Shown here in pieces: positions 24,170 through 34,131 of a DNA stretch of 64,000 nt. Source of the DNA: Saturnia japonica (lineage: Eukaryota > Arthropoda > Insecta > Lepidoptera > Saturniidae); assembly GCA_033032175.1 (NCBI GenBank), contig CM065312.1, positions 3,534,001 through 3,598,000 on the forward strand. The letters run 5' to 3'. Every line of letters starts with the position of its first letter. Position 1 is the stretch's first letter. A model generated the notes under the pieces. It did no database searches and was not told the DNA's origin. It was given only the letters and a program-made list of their open reading frames with translations. The translations under genes and the position numbers were made by a program.

Positions 24170-24490
24170 AAAATTTCGACTTTCCTGCCCTTTTCCATCA
24201 GGGATTTCCAGTGACGATCATCTGGCTCCATCTTCAGAACCTCGTTATCATGTTTAATGGCAGATACTCATCAAAACAAAACAAAGAAGCCTAAACTCGA
24301 GTATATTTGCAGTTTCTTTCAGAGAATTCCAGTGGCAATCTTCCGGATCCATCTTCAGACCCTCGTTATCACATGAAATAAAAAACACCCATAGCAGTAA
24401 AATAAACGAACCCAAATTTGACTGTCCTGCCATTTGCGATCAAGGAGTACCGGTTTCTATATCCCAACTCCATTATTAGATCAGCTCCAT
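24170..24490 (+). repeat. Triple repeat, period 121 bp
   Basis: CCAGTGACGATC at 24208, CCAGTGGCAATC at 24329 and CCGGTTTCTAT at 24450 start equivalent blocks exactly 121 bp apart, each followed by a CTCCATCTTCAGA-like or related stretch. The AAATTTCGAC/AAATTTGAC block recurs 242 bp apart. The units are diverged and no frame stays open. Confidence 0.65.
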
Positions 24491-25139
24491 GGTAACATTG
24501 CATTACAACTTACAAAAATAATACTAAATTTCATCTTTATCAGATTCCGTACATACTTACAAACGAAGCAAGTTAAATAAAAGCTTATTATAAATAATGA
24601 ATGGATGAATAAATACTTTATTGTAGTTTCTTCAGCTAACTAGTGGTAATTGATAGATATAAATATATTAATAACAGGTCATTATAAAAATTGCAATAAC
24701 ATTATACGTATTGATCGTTAAACATAGACCAGTACTCTTGAAATATAAATCGCGTTAGCCGATTTTATATAATGGTGCTGAAGAGCGATATAGACTGAAG
24801 CTAGTCACGTAACCTTTTACAGAGTGATACGCGATCGGCTTACTGATAAACCATACTAAATTTTCGCTTGATGTATAGTTGTCGGTGACGCTTATTGACA
24901 TATCCATATAAAACATTCTATCGTACTATGATAACTAATCTTATAAATGTGACAGTTTGTATTCAACCAAGAGTCAAGTTAGGAGAGGTAAAATGTCTTT
25001 GAACATTTCTCTCTAGCTTGAGGAAGTCCGACTGGTGAAATATCCTACGGAAGATCACAGCTAAATAATCTTGTGTTGTGTTCCTGCGGTGTATAGGGTT
25101 TCCAGAAGCCATCGGGATAGGAGTTCAATTGTCAAGTTA
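24491..25139. other. No gene; possible LINE-tail fragment
   Basis: At about 25040-25115 the AAGATCACAGCTAAATAATC...TTCCTGCGGTG stretch resembles the LINE 3' tail at 55045-55184. Otherwise nothing recognised. Confidence 0.4.
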
Positions 25140-25445
25140 TTCTTCTTCTTCTTCTTCTTCCTAACTTGGCAACTAGTCCTCTTTAATAAAGTCCATTACT
25201 GCCATTATCATGTGAATAAAGATGGTTGCTCCCTTGTTAGAACTTTCTAGTCAGTTTTTGTGGAATCCTAGAATGCATGCTTTTAGTTTATACTTATAAT
25301 CCACTTCACTTTTGCACAAAAACCAATTTATATATCACGCAAAACGCCAACAATATTACATAATATAGGATAAAAAACGTAAATAAATGAATTAAAAATA
25401 AAAACCACAACATGTCACTTCAAGATCCCACCAAAAACTCCTCTC
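25140..25445 (-). repeat. M1 repeat, copy 3, with (TTC)n end
   Basis: Minus-strand copy ending at its 3' side in six TTC units (GAA on the element strand). Shares TTAGAACTTTCTAG, TAATCCACTTCACTT, CATGTCACTTCAAGATCCC and CCAAAAACTC with copies 33837 and 52930. Confidence 0.85.
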
Positions 25446-25974
25446 AAGACCACCGCTTTGCGAGACTTGTATTTTTTTACATTTCATGGCTTTGATGCGA
25501 TATATATATATACACTTAAATAATATATACAAATCGTATATATGATGTTTAACTCTGTCTTTTGTTTATCACACAAAAAAAAATTGGTGTTTTCGCGGTG
25601 ACTTAATAATATCGATAATCGAAGGTGGTGGCTGATTGACGAGGATTTTCGCTGAGCATTGACAATATTACGTACGACATCCAATCTACTGCTCATAAAT
25701 ACTCGTAATGACAAGCAGTTTCCTATTTAAGACAAAGAGCAAAGAAATACAACTAGAGCGTAAACTTGAATAAAGTGCCAAGTATGTAACGCCAATAATT
25801 GTAGAAAAAAAGAAAAAGAAAAAGAATGAACAAGTTTAAAGTTTAAACAAATTTAAATTCATATATAATATTAAAAAAATATTTATCATCGACATTATGT
25901 GAACAGTGATGAGTTATTTGTGACGTCACAATCCACCACGCATTTGAGAGTAATTTAACATAGCTATGACTGAG
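25446..25974. other. AT-rich DNA, nothing recognised
   Basis: No supported gene. Confidence 0.4.
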
Positions 25975-26030
25975 CTTGATGGTGGTAGGGCTTTTTCTAA
26001 TGCCCGCCTGGCTAGATACCACCCTCATCA
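25975..26030 (+). repeat. SINE-A internal fragment
   Basis: GGTGGTAGGGCTTTTTCTAA and CCCGCCTGGCTAGATACCAC match the SINE-A body (compare 59130-59190). It borders the 3' end of LINE-K. Confidence 0.6.
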
Positions 26031-26034
26031 AATC

Positions 26035-27157
26035 AAAATAATCTTTATTCAATTTAGGCCCTAAAAGGGCACTTATGAATGTCAAAACACTACTGCTGTT
26101 TCGGAAAATATCCCAGACATCGAGAAGAACAGGTAAGAAACTCGATCGGATCTATCTTTTATTTTTTTGATAACTGTACAAATGTTACAAATATAACAGC
26201 CACAATAATAATATATTAGTGGATGCACAGAGAGGAAGTCACTTCCAGACATCACTATCATTCATATATTTCCACCCTATAATAACCTTTTCACAGTAAA
26301 ACCTGCTTGACATGGTCCTTGAACTTGTTGTCAGGTAAATCAGTAATGTGCTTCGAGATCTTGTTATAGAACCTAACACTATTACCTAAAAAACTTTTAT
26401 TAGTCTTACTTCTTTAGTGATTCGCGGGGTCTCATATTGTAAATTGCTCGAACTGCCCGCTTTTATAATATAAATATGGTATCTACCTCAGCTGCTGAAC
26501 CCCACAGCAAAATACCGTAAGACATTAAGCTATGAAAGTAAGCGAAGTAGACTAACCTAACGGTGGCAATATCTGTTAACTGACGAATCTTGCGTACTGC
26601 GAATGCAGCAGAACTTAATTTTCGCTCCAAAGTTTTAATATGCGGACCCCACTGTAATTTTAAATCAAGGGTAATGCCCAAGAAGAAAGTACCATCAACT
26701 AAGCCTACTAAATTCCCTTCTATCTTGATATTACTATCAACACGCCGAACATTGGGCAAGACAAATCTCATACATTTGGTTTTATTTGCATTTAGTAGTA
26801 AATTATTTAAAGCAAACCATTCAGAGATTTTAAACAAGGTGTTGTTCAATTGCCTAAGTTCCGAATCTATTCTTTTCACTTTGAATATAAGTGAGGTGTC
26901 GTCTGCAAACATAACCATGCCAGCACCATTTTCAACCACAGACGGTAGATCGTTTATATAAACGAGAAACAAAAATGGTCCCAAAATCGAGCCCTGAGGA
27001 ACGCCATTTCTAACCAATGATCCCGAAGAGGTTGCTCCATTTACATTTATTTCTGACAGCGCTCTGTTAAATAAGAAATTAGGAGGTCGAGAGCAGTTTC
27101 ACGCACACCGTAGTGTTTTTTTAACGTGGAGAAACCCATCATTGGTACACACCCGCC
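26035..27157 (-). mobile_element. LINE-K: 5'-truncated Jockey/CR1-like non-LTR retrotransposon
   Basis: Minus-strand 3' half of a LINE of about 1.1 kb: part of the reverse-transcriptase domain, a C-terminal tail and a 3' UTR that ends in ATTGAATAAAGATTATTTTG near 26035. Its 3' end is also present alone at 5966-6125 and 52725-52935. The right edge meets the C-rich tail of the R1-like element at about 27157. Both are on the same strand. Confidence 0.85.
26291..27157 (-). pseudogene. LINE-K reverse transcriptase fragment
   Basis: An uninterrupted frame of 184 codons (26463-27017) carries the motifs NGVPQGSILGPFLFLVYIND and FADDTSLIF, that is, palm motifs B and C with the FADD catalytic pair intact. 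Upstream, another frame gives HYGVRETALDLLISYLTER, so a frameshift lies near 27070. Downstream, the thumb/tail reads ISKHITDLPDNKFKDHVKQ in a third frame and ends at a stop at 26291, so a second shift lies near 26460. The endonuclease and ORF1 are absent. It is a dead copy of a Jockey/CR1-type enzyme; the exact clade is unsure. Confidence 0.85.
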
Positions 27158-27159
27158 CG

Positions 27160-27608
27160 GGGGGGGGGGACAAGTGGTTATGTGAGACTCTTACTCACTA
27201 AAACTCCACGGTGTACCTCAGCTGCGTTAGTGGGGCGACATGGGCTCGCAGTTGCATTCCACCACGTCGCCTCGGCGGCAGGCCCAGCTACTACTGCCGG
27301 GCCACCACAAAGGGAGAAAATTCGGTACAACTCCACGGTGTACCATCCGCCGCCATAGTAGGGCGACGCGGGCACTGCACTGGCAGACAGCCGCGCCGCC
27401 CCGGCGGCCGGCCCAGCTGAACCGGGCCCCGGCCTCATAGGAGACGGCTCAGTACACCCTAGCCGTCTCCTCCGTCCGCCGAGCCTGTGCAATGAGAAGA
27501 CGGGCCCCCCGACCCGTCTCCTCTGGCTCGGCTAGGGTGGCGGGAGTTGGCGAATGAATCGCCTCCTCCTGCCACCCGTTCGAGAAAATTCGGTATAACC
27601 CTAACTGT
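27160..27608 (-). repeat. R1-like 3' UTR with internal repeats
   Basis: AACTCCACGGTGTACC occurs at 27202 and 27329 (127 bp apart), each followed by a diverged GTAGTGGGGCGAC/TAGTAGGGCGAC block. GAGAAAATTCGGTA occurs at about 27315 and 27582. GTTGGCG(A/G)A...CCTGCC(A/G)CCCGTTCG occurs near 27546 and 27619, the second copy within the end of ORF2. The UTR grew by local duplication. Confidence 0.7.
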
Positions 27609-28937
27609 CTACAACCCTAGTTGGCGGACGAATTGCCTTCTCCTGCCGCCCGTTCGTCTTTGGTGGAGAGGACCGCTCAGAGGATCATCTTCGCGTGCCC
27701 TCTCCGCAGCCTCCCACGACCTCTCACTGCCGACAATGGCGCTAACCACACTCGCAAGCGAGAGGTCTCCTCCTACCATCGCGGTCAGAGCCCGGCGCTG
27801 GTTCTCACACGCAGCACACTCAGAAAGAGAGAAACAACCATGTCCGGACAGCACCTGCACCAGTCGAAACGTGAGGGAGCCATGCTCCCTCCTACACCAC
27901 TCTCTTAGGACCGGGAGGACGGCGTCTATGGTATATTTACCAAAACGCGCGTCCGCCAGGTCCTCCCCCCATCTCCTAATTACCCCCTTCTTTAGGGCCC
28001 TCCTCATGTTGGCTACCTCTGTGGGAGCTGGAAGCTCCCTTTTTTCCCTCCTCGCCGCCATGTCCCTATACACGGCGGCGAGCACCTCCGCCTCCAACTC
28101 CCACGGCGGGGAGCCGGCGAGCACAAAGGCCGCCCCCGCGGACACCGATCTGTACCCGCGGATGGCCCTCAGGGCCACCACGCGCTGTACTGCACGCAGC
28201 ACACGTCTGTTTGCCAAAGTCACGATTGCCACCTCTTCCACTCTCTCCCGATCAAGGCGATCAAGCGCCCAGCGGGGGAAAGTCGCCCTGCTACGAGGGC
28301 TGGACGCCAGTTATCTTGAGGAGGTGGAGACCTCGAATCGAATATATCTATGATCAGACAAGGTCTCCACCTCCTCCAGTACTCTCCATCCTTGCACACG
28401 GCGTGCGACAGACGGAGTGGCGAACAACAAGTCCACCACCGACCCCCCATTATGTCGCACGCACGTATGCGTCGTGCCCCTGTTGAGGAGAGACTGCCCA
28501 TTCTTCAACGGCCGTGCCTCGAAGGTCCGTGGTCACCGTCCCCCATGCCCCTGACTTGGCATTCAGGTCGCCAAGCAGTATGATGGGGAGCGGCGTCGAC
28601 CGCCTCACCGCCAGCCCCAGAGAGTCAAGAAAAGCCTCGAACTCCACTAGGGCCCGGTTATGGGAGAAATATACCCTCTAATGGCATACCCTCCCCAGGC
28701 GACCGCCACGAACCCCGACCCCCTCTCTTTGATGGAGAGGGGTATTTCTGGGCTATAAGCTGCCACGGAGCCATCCAGGTCCCCAGCCCACTTATTCTGC
28801 TGGGCCGGAACGTGGTATGGTTCCGTGGCAACGGCTATACTAATATTCCACTCCGCCACTGACTGCACAAAGAGATCCTGTGCAGTGGCGGAGTGGTTTA
28901 AATTCCCCTGAAGGTAGCTGCCATGAGTATACTCCAT
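27609..28937 (-). pseudogene. R1-like ORF2: endonuclease joined to C-terminal region, RT core deleted
   Basis: The start ATG (28935-28937) overlaps the ORF1 stop as TAATG. APE-type endonuclease parts appear in shifted frames: LQGNLNHSATAQDLF and VATEPYHVP (catalytic Glu) at 28647-28937; LLGDLNAKSGAWG (Asp/Asn) at 28450-28647; SDHRYIRF (Asp-His) in 28311-28508. Within the open frame 27609-28241 the endonuclease end (EEVAIV) passes directly into the thumb-like VLRAVQRVVALRAIRGYRS and then the C-terminal GHGCF...C-x2-C element. All reverse-transcriptase motifs, normally several hundred residues, are absent. Two or more frameshifts also break the endonuclease. It cannot encode an active enzyme. 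Confidence 0.85.
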
Positions 28938-28939
28938 TA
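28935..28939 (-). promoter_or_regulatory. UAAUG stop-start junction of ORF1 and ORF2
   Basis: The minus strand reads TAATG: the ORF1 stop TAA (28937-28939) shares its last base with the ORF2 start ATG (28935-28937). In the R1-clade element SART1, a UAAUG junction is known to support coupled termination-reinitiation. The same role here is inferred. Confidence 0.75.
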
Positions 28940-30388
28940 AGAGTCCATGGCAGCTACCTCAGGCCCAGGGCCACCCACTCTAGGTGCAGCCGTTCTCTGC
29001 ACCCTACTTTTGACGGGAGGGGGCCTGCAATCCCTTTCCTCCATTTGATGCGCCGAAGGCTTCCCCCCATCGGCACACACTGCGCAGCGCAGCATACTGG
29101 CCCTGCAGTCCACCGCCATATGCCCCTCTTCCCCACACCGGAAGCAGAGCCCACCTCCCTCCACGTTCAACGGACATAAAGCACGTGTGTGGGCCAAGCC
29201 CATACATTTGTAGTAACGCATGGGCTTGTCCCCCATTACCTGCACCTCGGCAGTACTCCACCCTACGAGTAGGTGGCCGGCCTCAGCTAACACCTTAGCC
29301 GCGGCGAGGGGGAGGGTCATATGAAGTGCATATGCACCCCTCCCATATGGGCGCATTTCGCCAGCCCTGATCTCGGCTGGCTCGCACCCACCCTGTCTCG
29401 CCGCAGTCGCAACCACTTCCTTTTTCTCCACAGTGTCGTCGAGACCGACCAACCTCAGGTCCACCTTTTTCTTGGGCCTCGTCACCGTAGCGACGTCTTC
29501 CAGGGCCCTCTTTAATTTGACGGCGAGTGCATCCGCCCGTTCCCCAGCGAGGATGCCAGGGATTTTAATAACCCGGGAGCCCGTGGCAGATTCCCGGGTT
29601 GTCAGCTTCAAGATCCCTAGCTCCAGGAGATCTATGCTTTCCCTCGCTTTTACCAGGGCAGTCTTATATGTCATCCCCCTCCTCAACGCCTTAGGCTGTA
29701 ATGTTACCACTGCTGCTGCCGATTTAGGAGGCGAGGAGAGCTTTACCTTCGGTTTGGCCCCAGTCTTTTTCTCCGGCGCAGAGGTGCCCGCCCTCATAAC
29801 TGCCGTCTGGACTGCGACGGCCAGTCAGTCATGTCATGTCAGTCGAGGCCTGCGTGGTGGTCGAGGCTGGGAGCGGTGCCCACTCCATGCCAAGTGGCTG
29901 CGGGCCAGTTGCGGATGATGCCGCCATCGAATCACTGACCTGTCGGGCCCTCTGGGCCGACACAGGCGTGACAGATCTGGTCCGAAGTGACCCAGACCTG
30001 GGAGTTCCAGCATTCCTAGGTTCTGACGCTGCTGGACCTGCTACCCTCTTGTCCGCCGGCAACGATGACTATCCTCAATATTGGCGAAACGGGCATCCAG
30101 AACCTGGCCCCATATATTTCGCAGTTCGGCTACGGCCTCAGCCAAGGCCTGTTTCCATTCCGCCGCAGGAGGTACTGTCGGCGGTGGTGGAGCTGAAGCT
30201 GGAGGCGAAGGAGGTGGAGGCATCGCCTTCCTCTCGCTCGCCTCACGACGCCACGCCTTCAGGTCCTCTACATGTCTTCGGAGGACCCTCATCTCCCGTC
30301 CGAGGCGTTCAGTGCTTATGATATTACACAAGTTGCCGTAGTTAGTATTTGGATCAATATCGTCTAAAACCTCTGCAGATAATTGCTG
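28937..30388 (-). pseudogene. R1-like ORF1 (Gag-like zinc-knuckle protein), frameshifted
   Basis: The frame 28937-29797 (286 codons) carries the C-terminal half of an R1-type Gag-like protein: GWSTAEVQVMGDKPMRYYKC then a knuckle at about 29200, a complete C-x2-C-x4-H-x4-C knuckle (CFRCGEEGHMAVDC), and a third Cys/His group starting CAVCADGG. In the first knuckle the expected first cysteine is a tyrosine (YYKC). The N-terminal part lies in other frames at 29829-30062 and 30041-30388 (coiled-coil-like MRVLRRHVEDLKAW, proline-rich segment), so at least one or two frameshifts exist. The protein would bind element RNA. Confidence 0.8.
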
Positions 30389-30389
30389 T

Positions 30390-30508
30390 TGTTCCGGCAG
30401 CTGCACTTGAGAGCCAGTCTTCTACTAGGTTTAGCGTGCTACCATCTTGGGTCACATCGTCACTTAAAGATCTGGTGAGATTTTGGCCACAATGCTAAAC
30501 CTATAATG
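30390..30508 (+). repeat. SINE-A 3' half fused to the R1-like element
   Basis: TTCCGGCAGCTGCACTTGAG, GCCAGTCTTCTACTAGG and GGTGAGATTTTGGCCACAAT match the SINE-A tail. It starts abruptly where the R1-like ORF1 ends, and the 5' half of the SINE is not found on the other side of the LINE. Confidence 0.75.
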
Positions 30509-30608
30509 ATAATATATATATAACCAGGCGAAAATGTAAAAAGGCGTCACATTATATGGTCTTGTTTACTAAGGATAGGAGTAGGCAATTGTATGTCTTT
30601 TTTTCTTT

Positions 30609-30930
30609 TATAGGTTTTAGTGTTTGACCACAATGTTTTGATGGACAATGACTGGATCTCACCTGCAGCTGCCGGAACAAACCCATAGGTGCTTGGATAA
30701 AACATGGAAGTCGGAGCTGAAACTGTGGCCGACAACAATCAGGAGCATCGGCATAATAAGTGCTTGGCGACAAATCTTCAGCTTGATGGTGGTGGCTAGC
30801 CAGGTGGCTATAAATAAATACCCTATCAATATGGCAATACTTAAATCACGATGTTTTCCTTCACCGAATGCTCAGGCTCATTGCAGCGATTCGAACTCAC
30901 GTCGATCGATAATAATATGCTATAATTGCT
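30609..30930 (-). repeat. SINE-A, near full length
   Basis: Minus-strand copy with a B-box-like GTTCGAATC (30888-30896), the GCAATGAGCCTGAGC block and the body motifs GGTGGCTAGCCAGGTGGC and TGCAGCTGCCGGAACAAAC. The A box is lost. Points toward the plus-strand SINE-A fragment at 30390. Confidence 0.75.
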
Positions 30931-31167
30931 TCATTTACTTCCAACCAGTATAAAATACAATTTATTAAATCCTACGAAGTTACTTTGGGTTATTTTAAGC
31001 CGGAAGAATAAAATAATTTCTTTGTAGAAAGAATTTGTCAATTGACTTCAATTTACACTAAACGACACGTATAAACGTATTTAATAACTAATTTAAAAAT
31101 ATATAAAATAAAGTGATACACGAGAGAAGGGTAGTTTAAGCCCGGATAAGACATGCACGAAAAAATA

Positions 31168-31232
31168 AAAACGGACTAGTGCGAGTTGAACTCGCCCATT
31201 GAGGGTTCCGTACCACCAAACAATATATATAT
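31168..31232 (-). repeat. LINE-type tail (CR1/L2-like), short
   Basis: The minus strand reads GTACGGAACCCTCAATGGGC, GAGTTCAACTCGCACTAGTC and CGTTTTT. This looks like the 3' terminal stretch of a common insect LINE. Assignment is from memory of the pattern. Confidence 0.45.
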
Positions 31233-32664
31233 TTTTATAATCTAAATTTTATTTAGTGGCGTTTGTCACTAAGAGTATGCCAGTCCCATCATAACTTATA
31301 CAAACAAGAACTATAAACTAAAAAAAAAACATATCAATAAGACTATACAAATTCCTCAGGAAGAAGACTTAATTCATTAACAAGAGAACTTAAAAAAACT
31401 ACACAGCACTCTGGAGACATCTGATGTCGGTTCTGCCAGAATACGGTGATATACACACCAAATAATAGTACATTAGTGTTATATATTTACTAATTATTTA
31501 ATCACGAGGCTAATTCACACTTAGCAAGATTTTATTATTTTTTGTTTGCACTATAATCAAACCAAGTTTCAAGACAACTTTTTTTATATAGTAGCTCGGC
31601 AAATTTACTGTACTGTCCCTCATAGTAAGCACAGTACAATACTAACACAGCGGCGACCGCCGAGAGATCTGAATCCATCGACGGTCACCAGCCTGCATAC
31701 AAAGGCGAATCACTATGACGGACTTTTCACCACATGCATGGTGATCGTGACCCACTCAGAAAAAACTGCCTTATCACCCCGCTATCGCCATTTCCTCGTT
31801 CTTTGCTCAGCAGGGTGCACCAGGTACAGGCGTGGTTGGCTTGACCGTCTCAATGTTGAAGATGTAATTTGACACTCCTTAGTAACCCTACTGCTTTTAC
31901 AATAGAACAAGTTTGTAAAGATGGAGATTTTCTCTGTATAGTGGGACGCTTAGGGATGTCGCGTTCTGTTATAAGCCGGTGTGTACATATTTAGTGATCA
32001 GGCGGGGTATTAGAGATCTGTACCTCATAACTAACATGCATAATATGATGCTAAATCTGTCACATTGCAGTCCTGCATGGCAGCGTTGACCGTCGATGAG
32101 ATGCTGACCTCTTGGTGGTTGCCTTTGTTTCTTTCCAAGAGGCGTAGTGTTGATACATTGTGTATAACCTTCTTTGATATAATATTTCATATTTTTCAGT
32201 AGTTATTCTATCATAATACCAAATATTCTCTAAACATTATTACCACTAGCTACTTAATACGGTTCAAATTATACAGATCTTTATTACTAAGATAGACAAT
32301 TTAGGCTTAACAGTAGGGTTCCTGTTTTGGGAAGCGGAACTCGAAAAATAGGGATCAATTCAACAAAAAAAAGTGGTATGGCCGATTGCAAGCGAGTATT
32401 TCACAAGTATACCGTGCTTAGTTTTAAATACCTGGAACGTGCACCTTTTCGGACCTCGGATCACAAAGGATCTACCCCTGTTTAATTGGGGATCACTAGT
32501 GTCGTTCCGTTTGCTCGAAATTTTCTGATTAGTTTTTAAGCCTATCGTTATTGTAAACTTGATAGGAAACGGGCGGCCTGCCGCTGATTTATACGTAAAG
32601 ATGCGGTTACATTGTTAGCTTGTAGTAAGTAAATATATGATTTTTTATAATTATAATACAGTAA
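31233..32664. other. No gene; small LINE fragment at 31643-31700
   Basis: GCGGCGACCGCCGAGAGAT...CCATCGACGGTC at 31643-31700 resembles the 57505 LINE remnant. The stretch 31970-32040 resembles 10668-10735. The 108-codon frame at 31546-31872 runs across the LINE fragment and is not a gene. The rest is unassigned. Confidence 0.45.
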
Positions 32665-33038
32665 TCTATATATTTATACGTGAAGCAAAAGATTTCCACC
32701 CCTTTTTAAGCGTATTCCGTGCACGGAAGACTGTGAGATTTGGCATGGTTAAAGTTTATATGGAGAATGAACGCAGAAAGCTAAAATTTATGTTTTATAT
32801 CTGTTAGGTACTAATATATTCAATTAAATAAATTAATACTGCGAATCCTAACACTTCCAGTGCCATTGAACTTATACCCCCCAAAATATTGACATTGTCA
32901 GTCACTCAACGAAAAGTGACAGCAAGTGATGTAGATAATACTTATTGCATAGGTTCATAAATACTGCAAATATCAAACAGATAATAGTCTATGATCAAAA
33001 AGTCACCGGTCAAATTTCGACCTTAGGGCGATCGCTAG
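32665..33038 (+). mobile_element. Helitron-like H1, copy 2
   Basis: Starts TCTATATATTTATACGTG after A and ends GGGCGATCGCTAG before T. It is 374 bp and non-coding. A GGTC...GACC hairpin lies about 16 nt before the 3' end. Confidence 0.85.
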
Positions 33039-33836
33039 TAATAATAAATAAAACATCAGAACGAATTTCAACATTATGAAAATGAACTGTTTTTTCTTAT
33101 TTATTACTAGAAGTATTATTGGCAATAATTATGGGTTTTCTATTATGGAATGACGTATACTTACCGTCTACAAAATTTCATCAAGATCGGTTAAGAAAAT
33201 AAACAAAACTAATATTTTTTATCAGACAAAAATTTGTCATATTCGTAAACAGTTTCCTTTAAGATGCTTATCAGGAATTTTGAAAATAAAAACTACATGT
33301 ACAAATAAGACTACAGGTTTCGAAGCGAAAGTTCTTCGTTGATAATTAGCAAGGTGTCAATATAGTATGCGACATCCAACGTCCAAGTGACTACCCATAA
33401 TAACAAGAAGCTTTAGCCGTTAACAGCCGTAGAAAATATAACAAAGCGGAGAGCGGAAGAAGAAAAGTGCCAAGTATAAGGCGTGAACATAATTATTGTT
33501 CCCAATATCTTAAATGCGAGAAAATTTATACGTACAAGTAAATGTTAACTTGCTCACAGTACCACCATATCCGTTACGCCCTTAGAAATCAATGACACGT
33601 GATATATTCTAAACTAGAGCACTAAAATTCTAATAGGGGTTTATCTAAACAGTTTCGCCTATCGAAAAACAAAATACTTTTAGGCTTGTATTAGGTTTAG
33701 ATTGACTTTCATTTGAATTTGTACTTTTATAGATATTTCTTAGACACGATTCTGGAACGAGTTACACTTACTTATTAATTTCTCAATGTTTTGACCTGCT
33801 TACACAAGCCGTGGTCTTGAGTCTACTACTTGATTT
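33039..33836. other. AT-rich DNA, nothing recognised
   Basis: No supported gene or repeat. Confidence 0.45.
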
Positions 33837-34131
33837 GGCGCCGCAAAAAGTATTTGCCAGTGTCGGGGCATTCGTAGTATTTTCTAAAATTCAAGTTGCT
33901 CCAACAAGGTGGTGGCTCCCTTATTAGAAGTATTTAAGGAGTTTTTGTGACATTTCAAAATGCATGTGTCTAGTTTATGTTTAAAATCCACTTCACGTAT
34001 GAGCAATAAATAACCAAAGTATATCACGCAAAATGATATCGATATTACATAATATAGAGTCAAAGAATCTAAATTAATGAATTCAAATAAAAACCTCAAC
34101 ATGTCAGCTCAAGATCCCGTTAAAAACCGGA
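33837..34131 (-). repeat. M1 repeat, copy 4
   Basis: Minus-strand copy: GGCGCCGCAAAAAGTATTTG, GGTGGTGGCTCCCTTATTAG, TTTTTGTGACATTTCAAAA, ATATCACGCAAAATGA and CAAGATCCCGTTAAAAAC in family order. Confidence 0.85.

Larger units (their letters stand above)
27158..30389 (-). mobile_element. R1-clade non-LTR retrotransposon with internal deletion
   Basis: A GC-rich block of about 3.2 kb in AT-rich surroundings. On the minus strand the order is ORF1 with zinc knuckles, ORF2 endonuclease, ORF2 C-terminal zinc region, and a repetitive 3' UTR ending in a C-rich stretch. The reverse-transcriptase core between endonuclease and thumb is missing. The 5' end is truncated or fused to a SINE-A fragment at about 30389. 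Domain order, lack of RNase H and the UAAUG junction fit the R1 clade (R1, TRAS, SART). R1 elements often choose specific targets, but none can be inferred here. Confidence 0.85.

Noticed and set aside
23875..24294. 139-codon frame
   Set aside because: It reads antisense through SINE-B and into a tandem repeat, with no protein motif.
27547..28353. 268-codon plus-strand open frame
   Set aside because: It is antisense to the R1-like ORF2, and its openness reflects the GC-rich codon use of the opposite strand. The minus strand carries real endonuclease and zinc motifs.
29433..30321. Two 161-codon plus-strand frames (29433-29918, 29836-30321)
   Set aside because: Antisense shadows of the R1-like ORF1. 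No domain in either.
33884..34102. 72-codon minus-strand frame
   Set aside because: Lies wholly inside an M1 repeat copy and is not open in the other copies.
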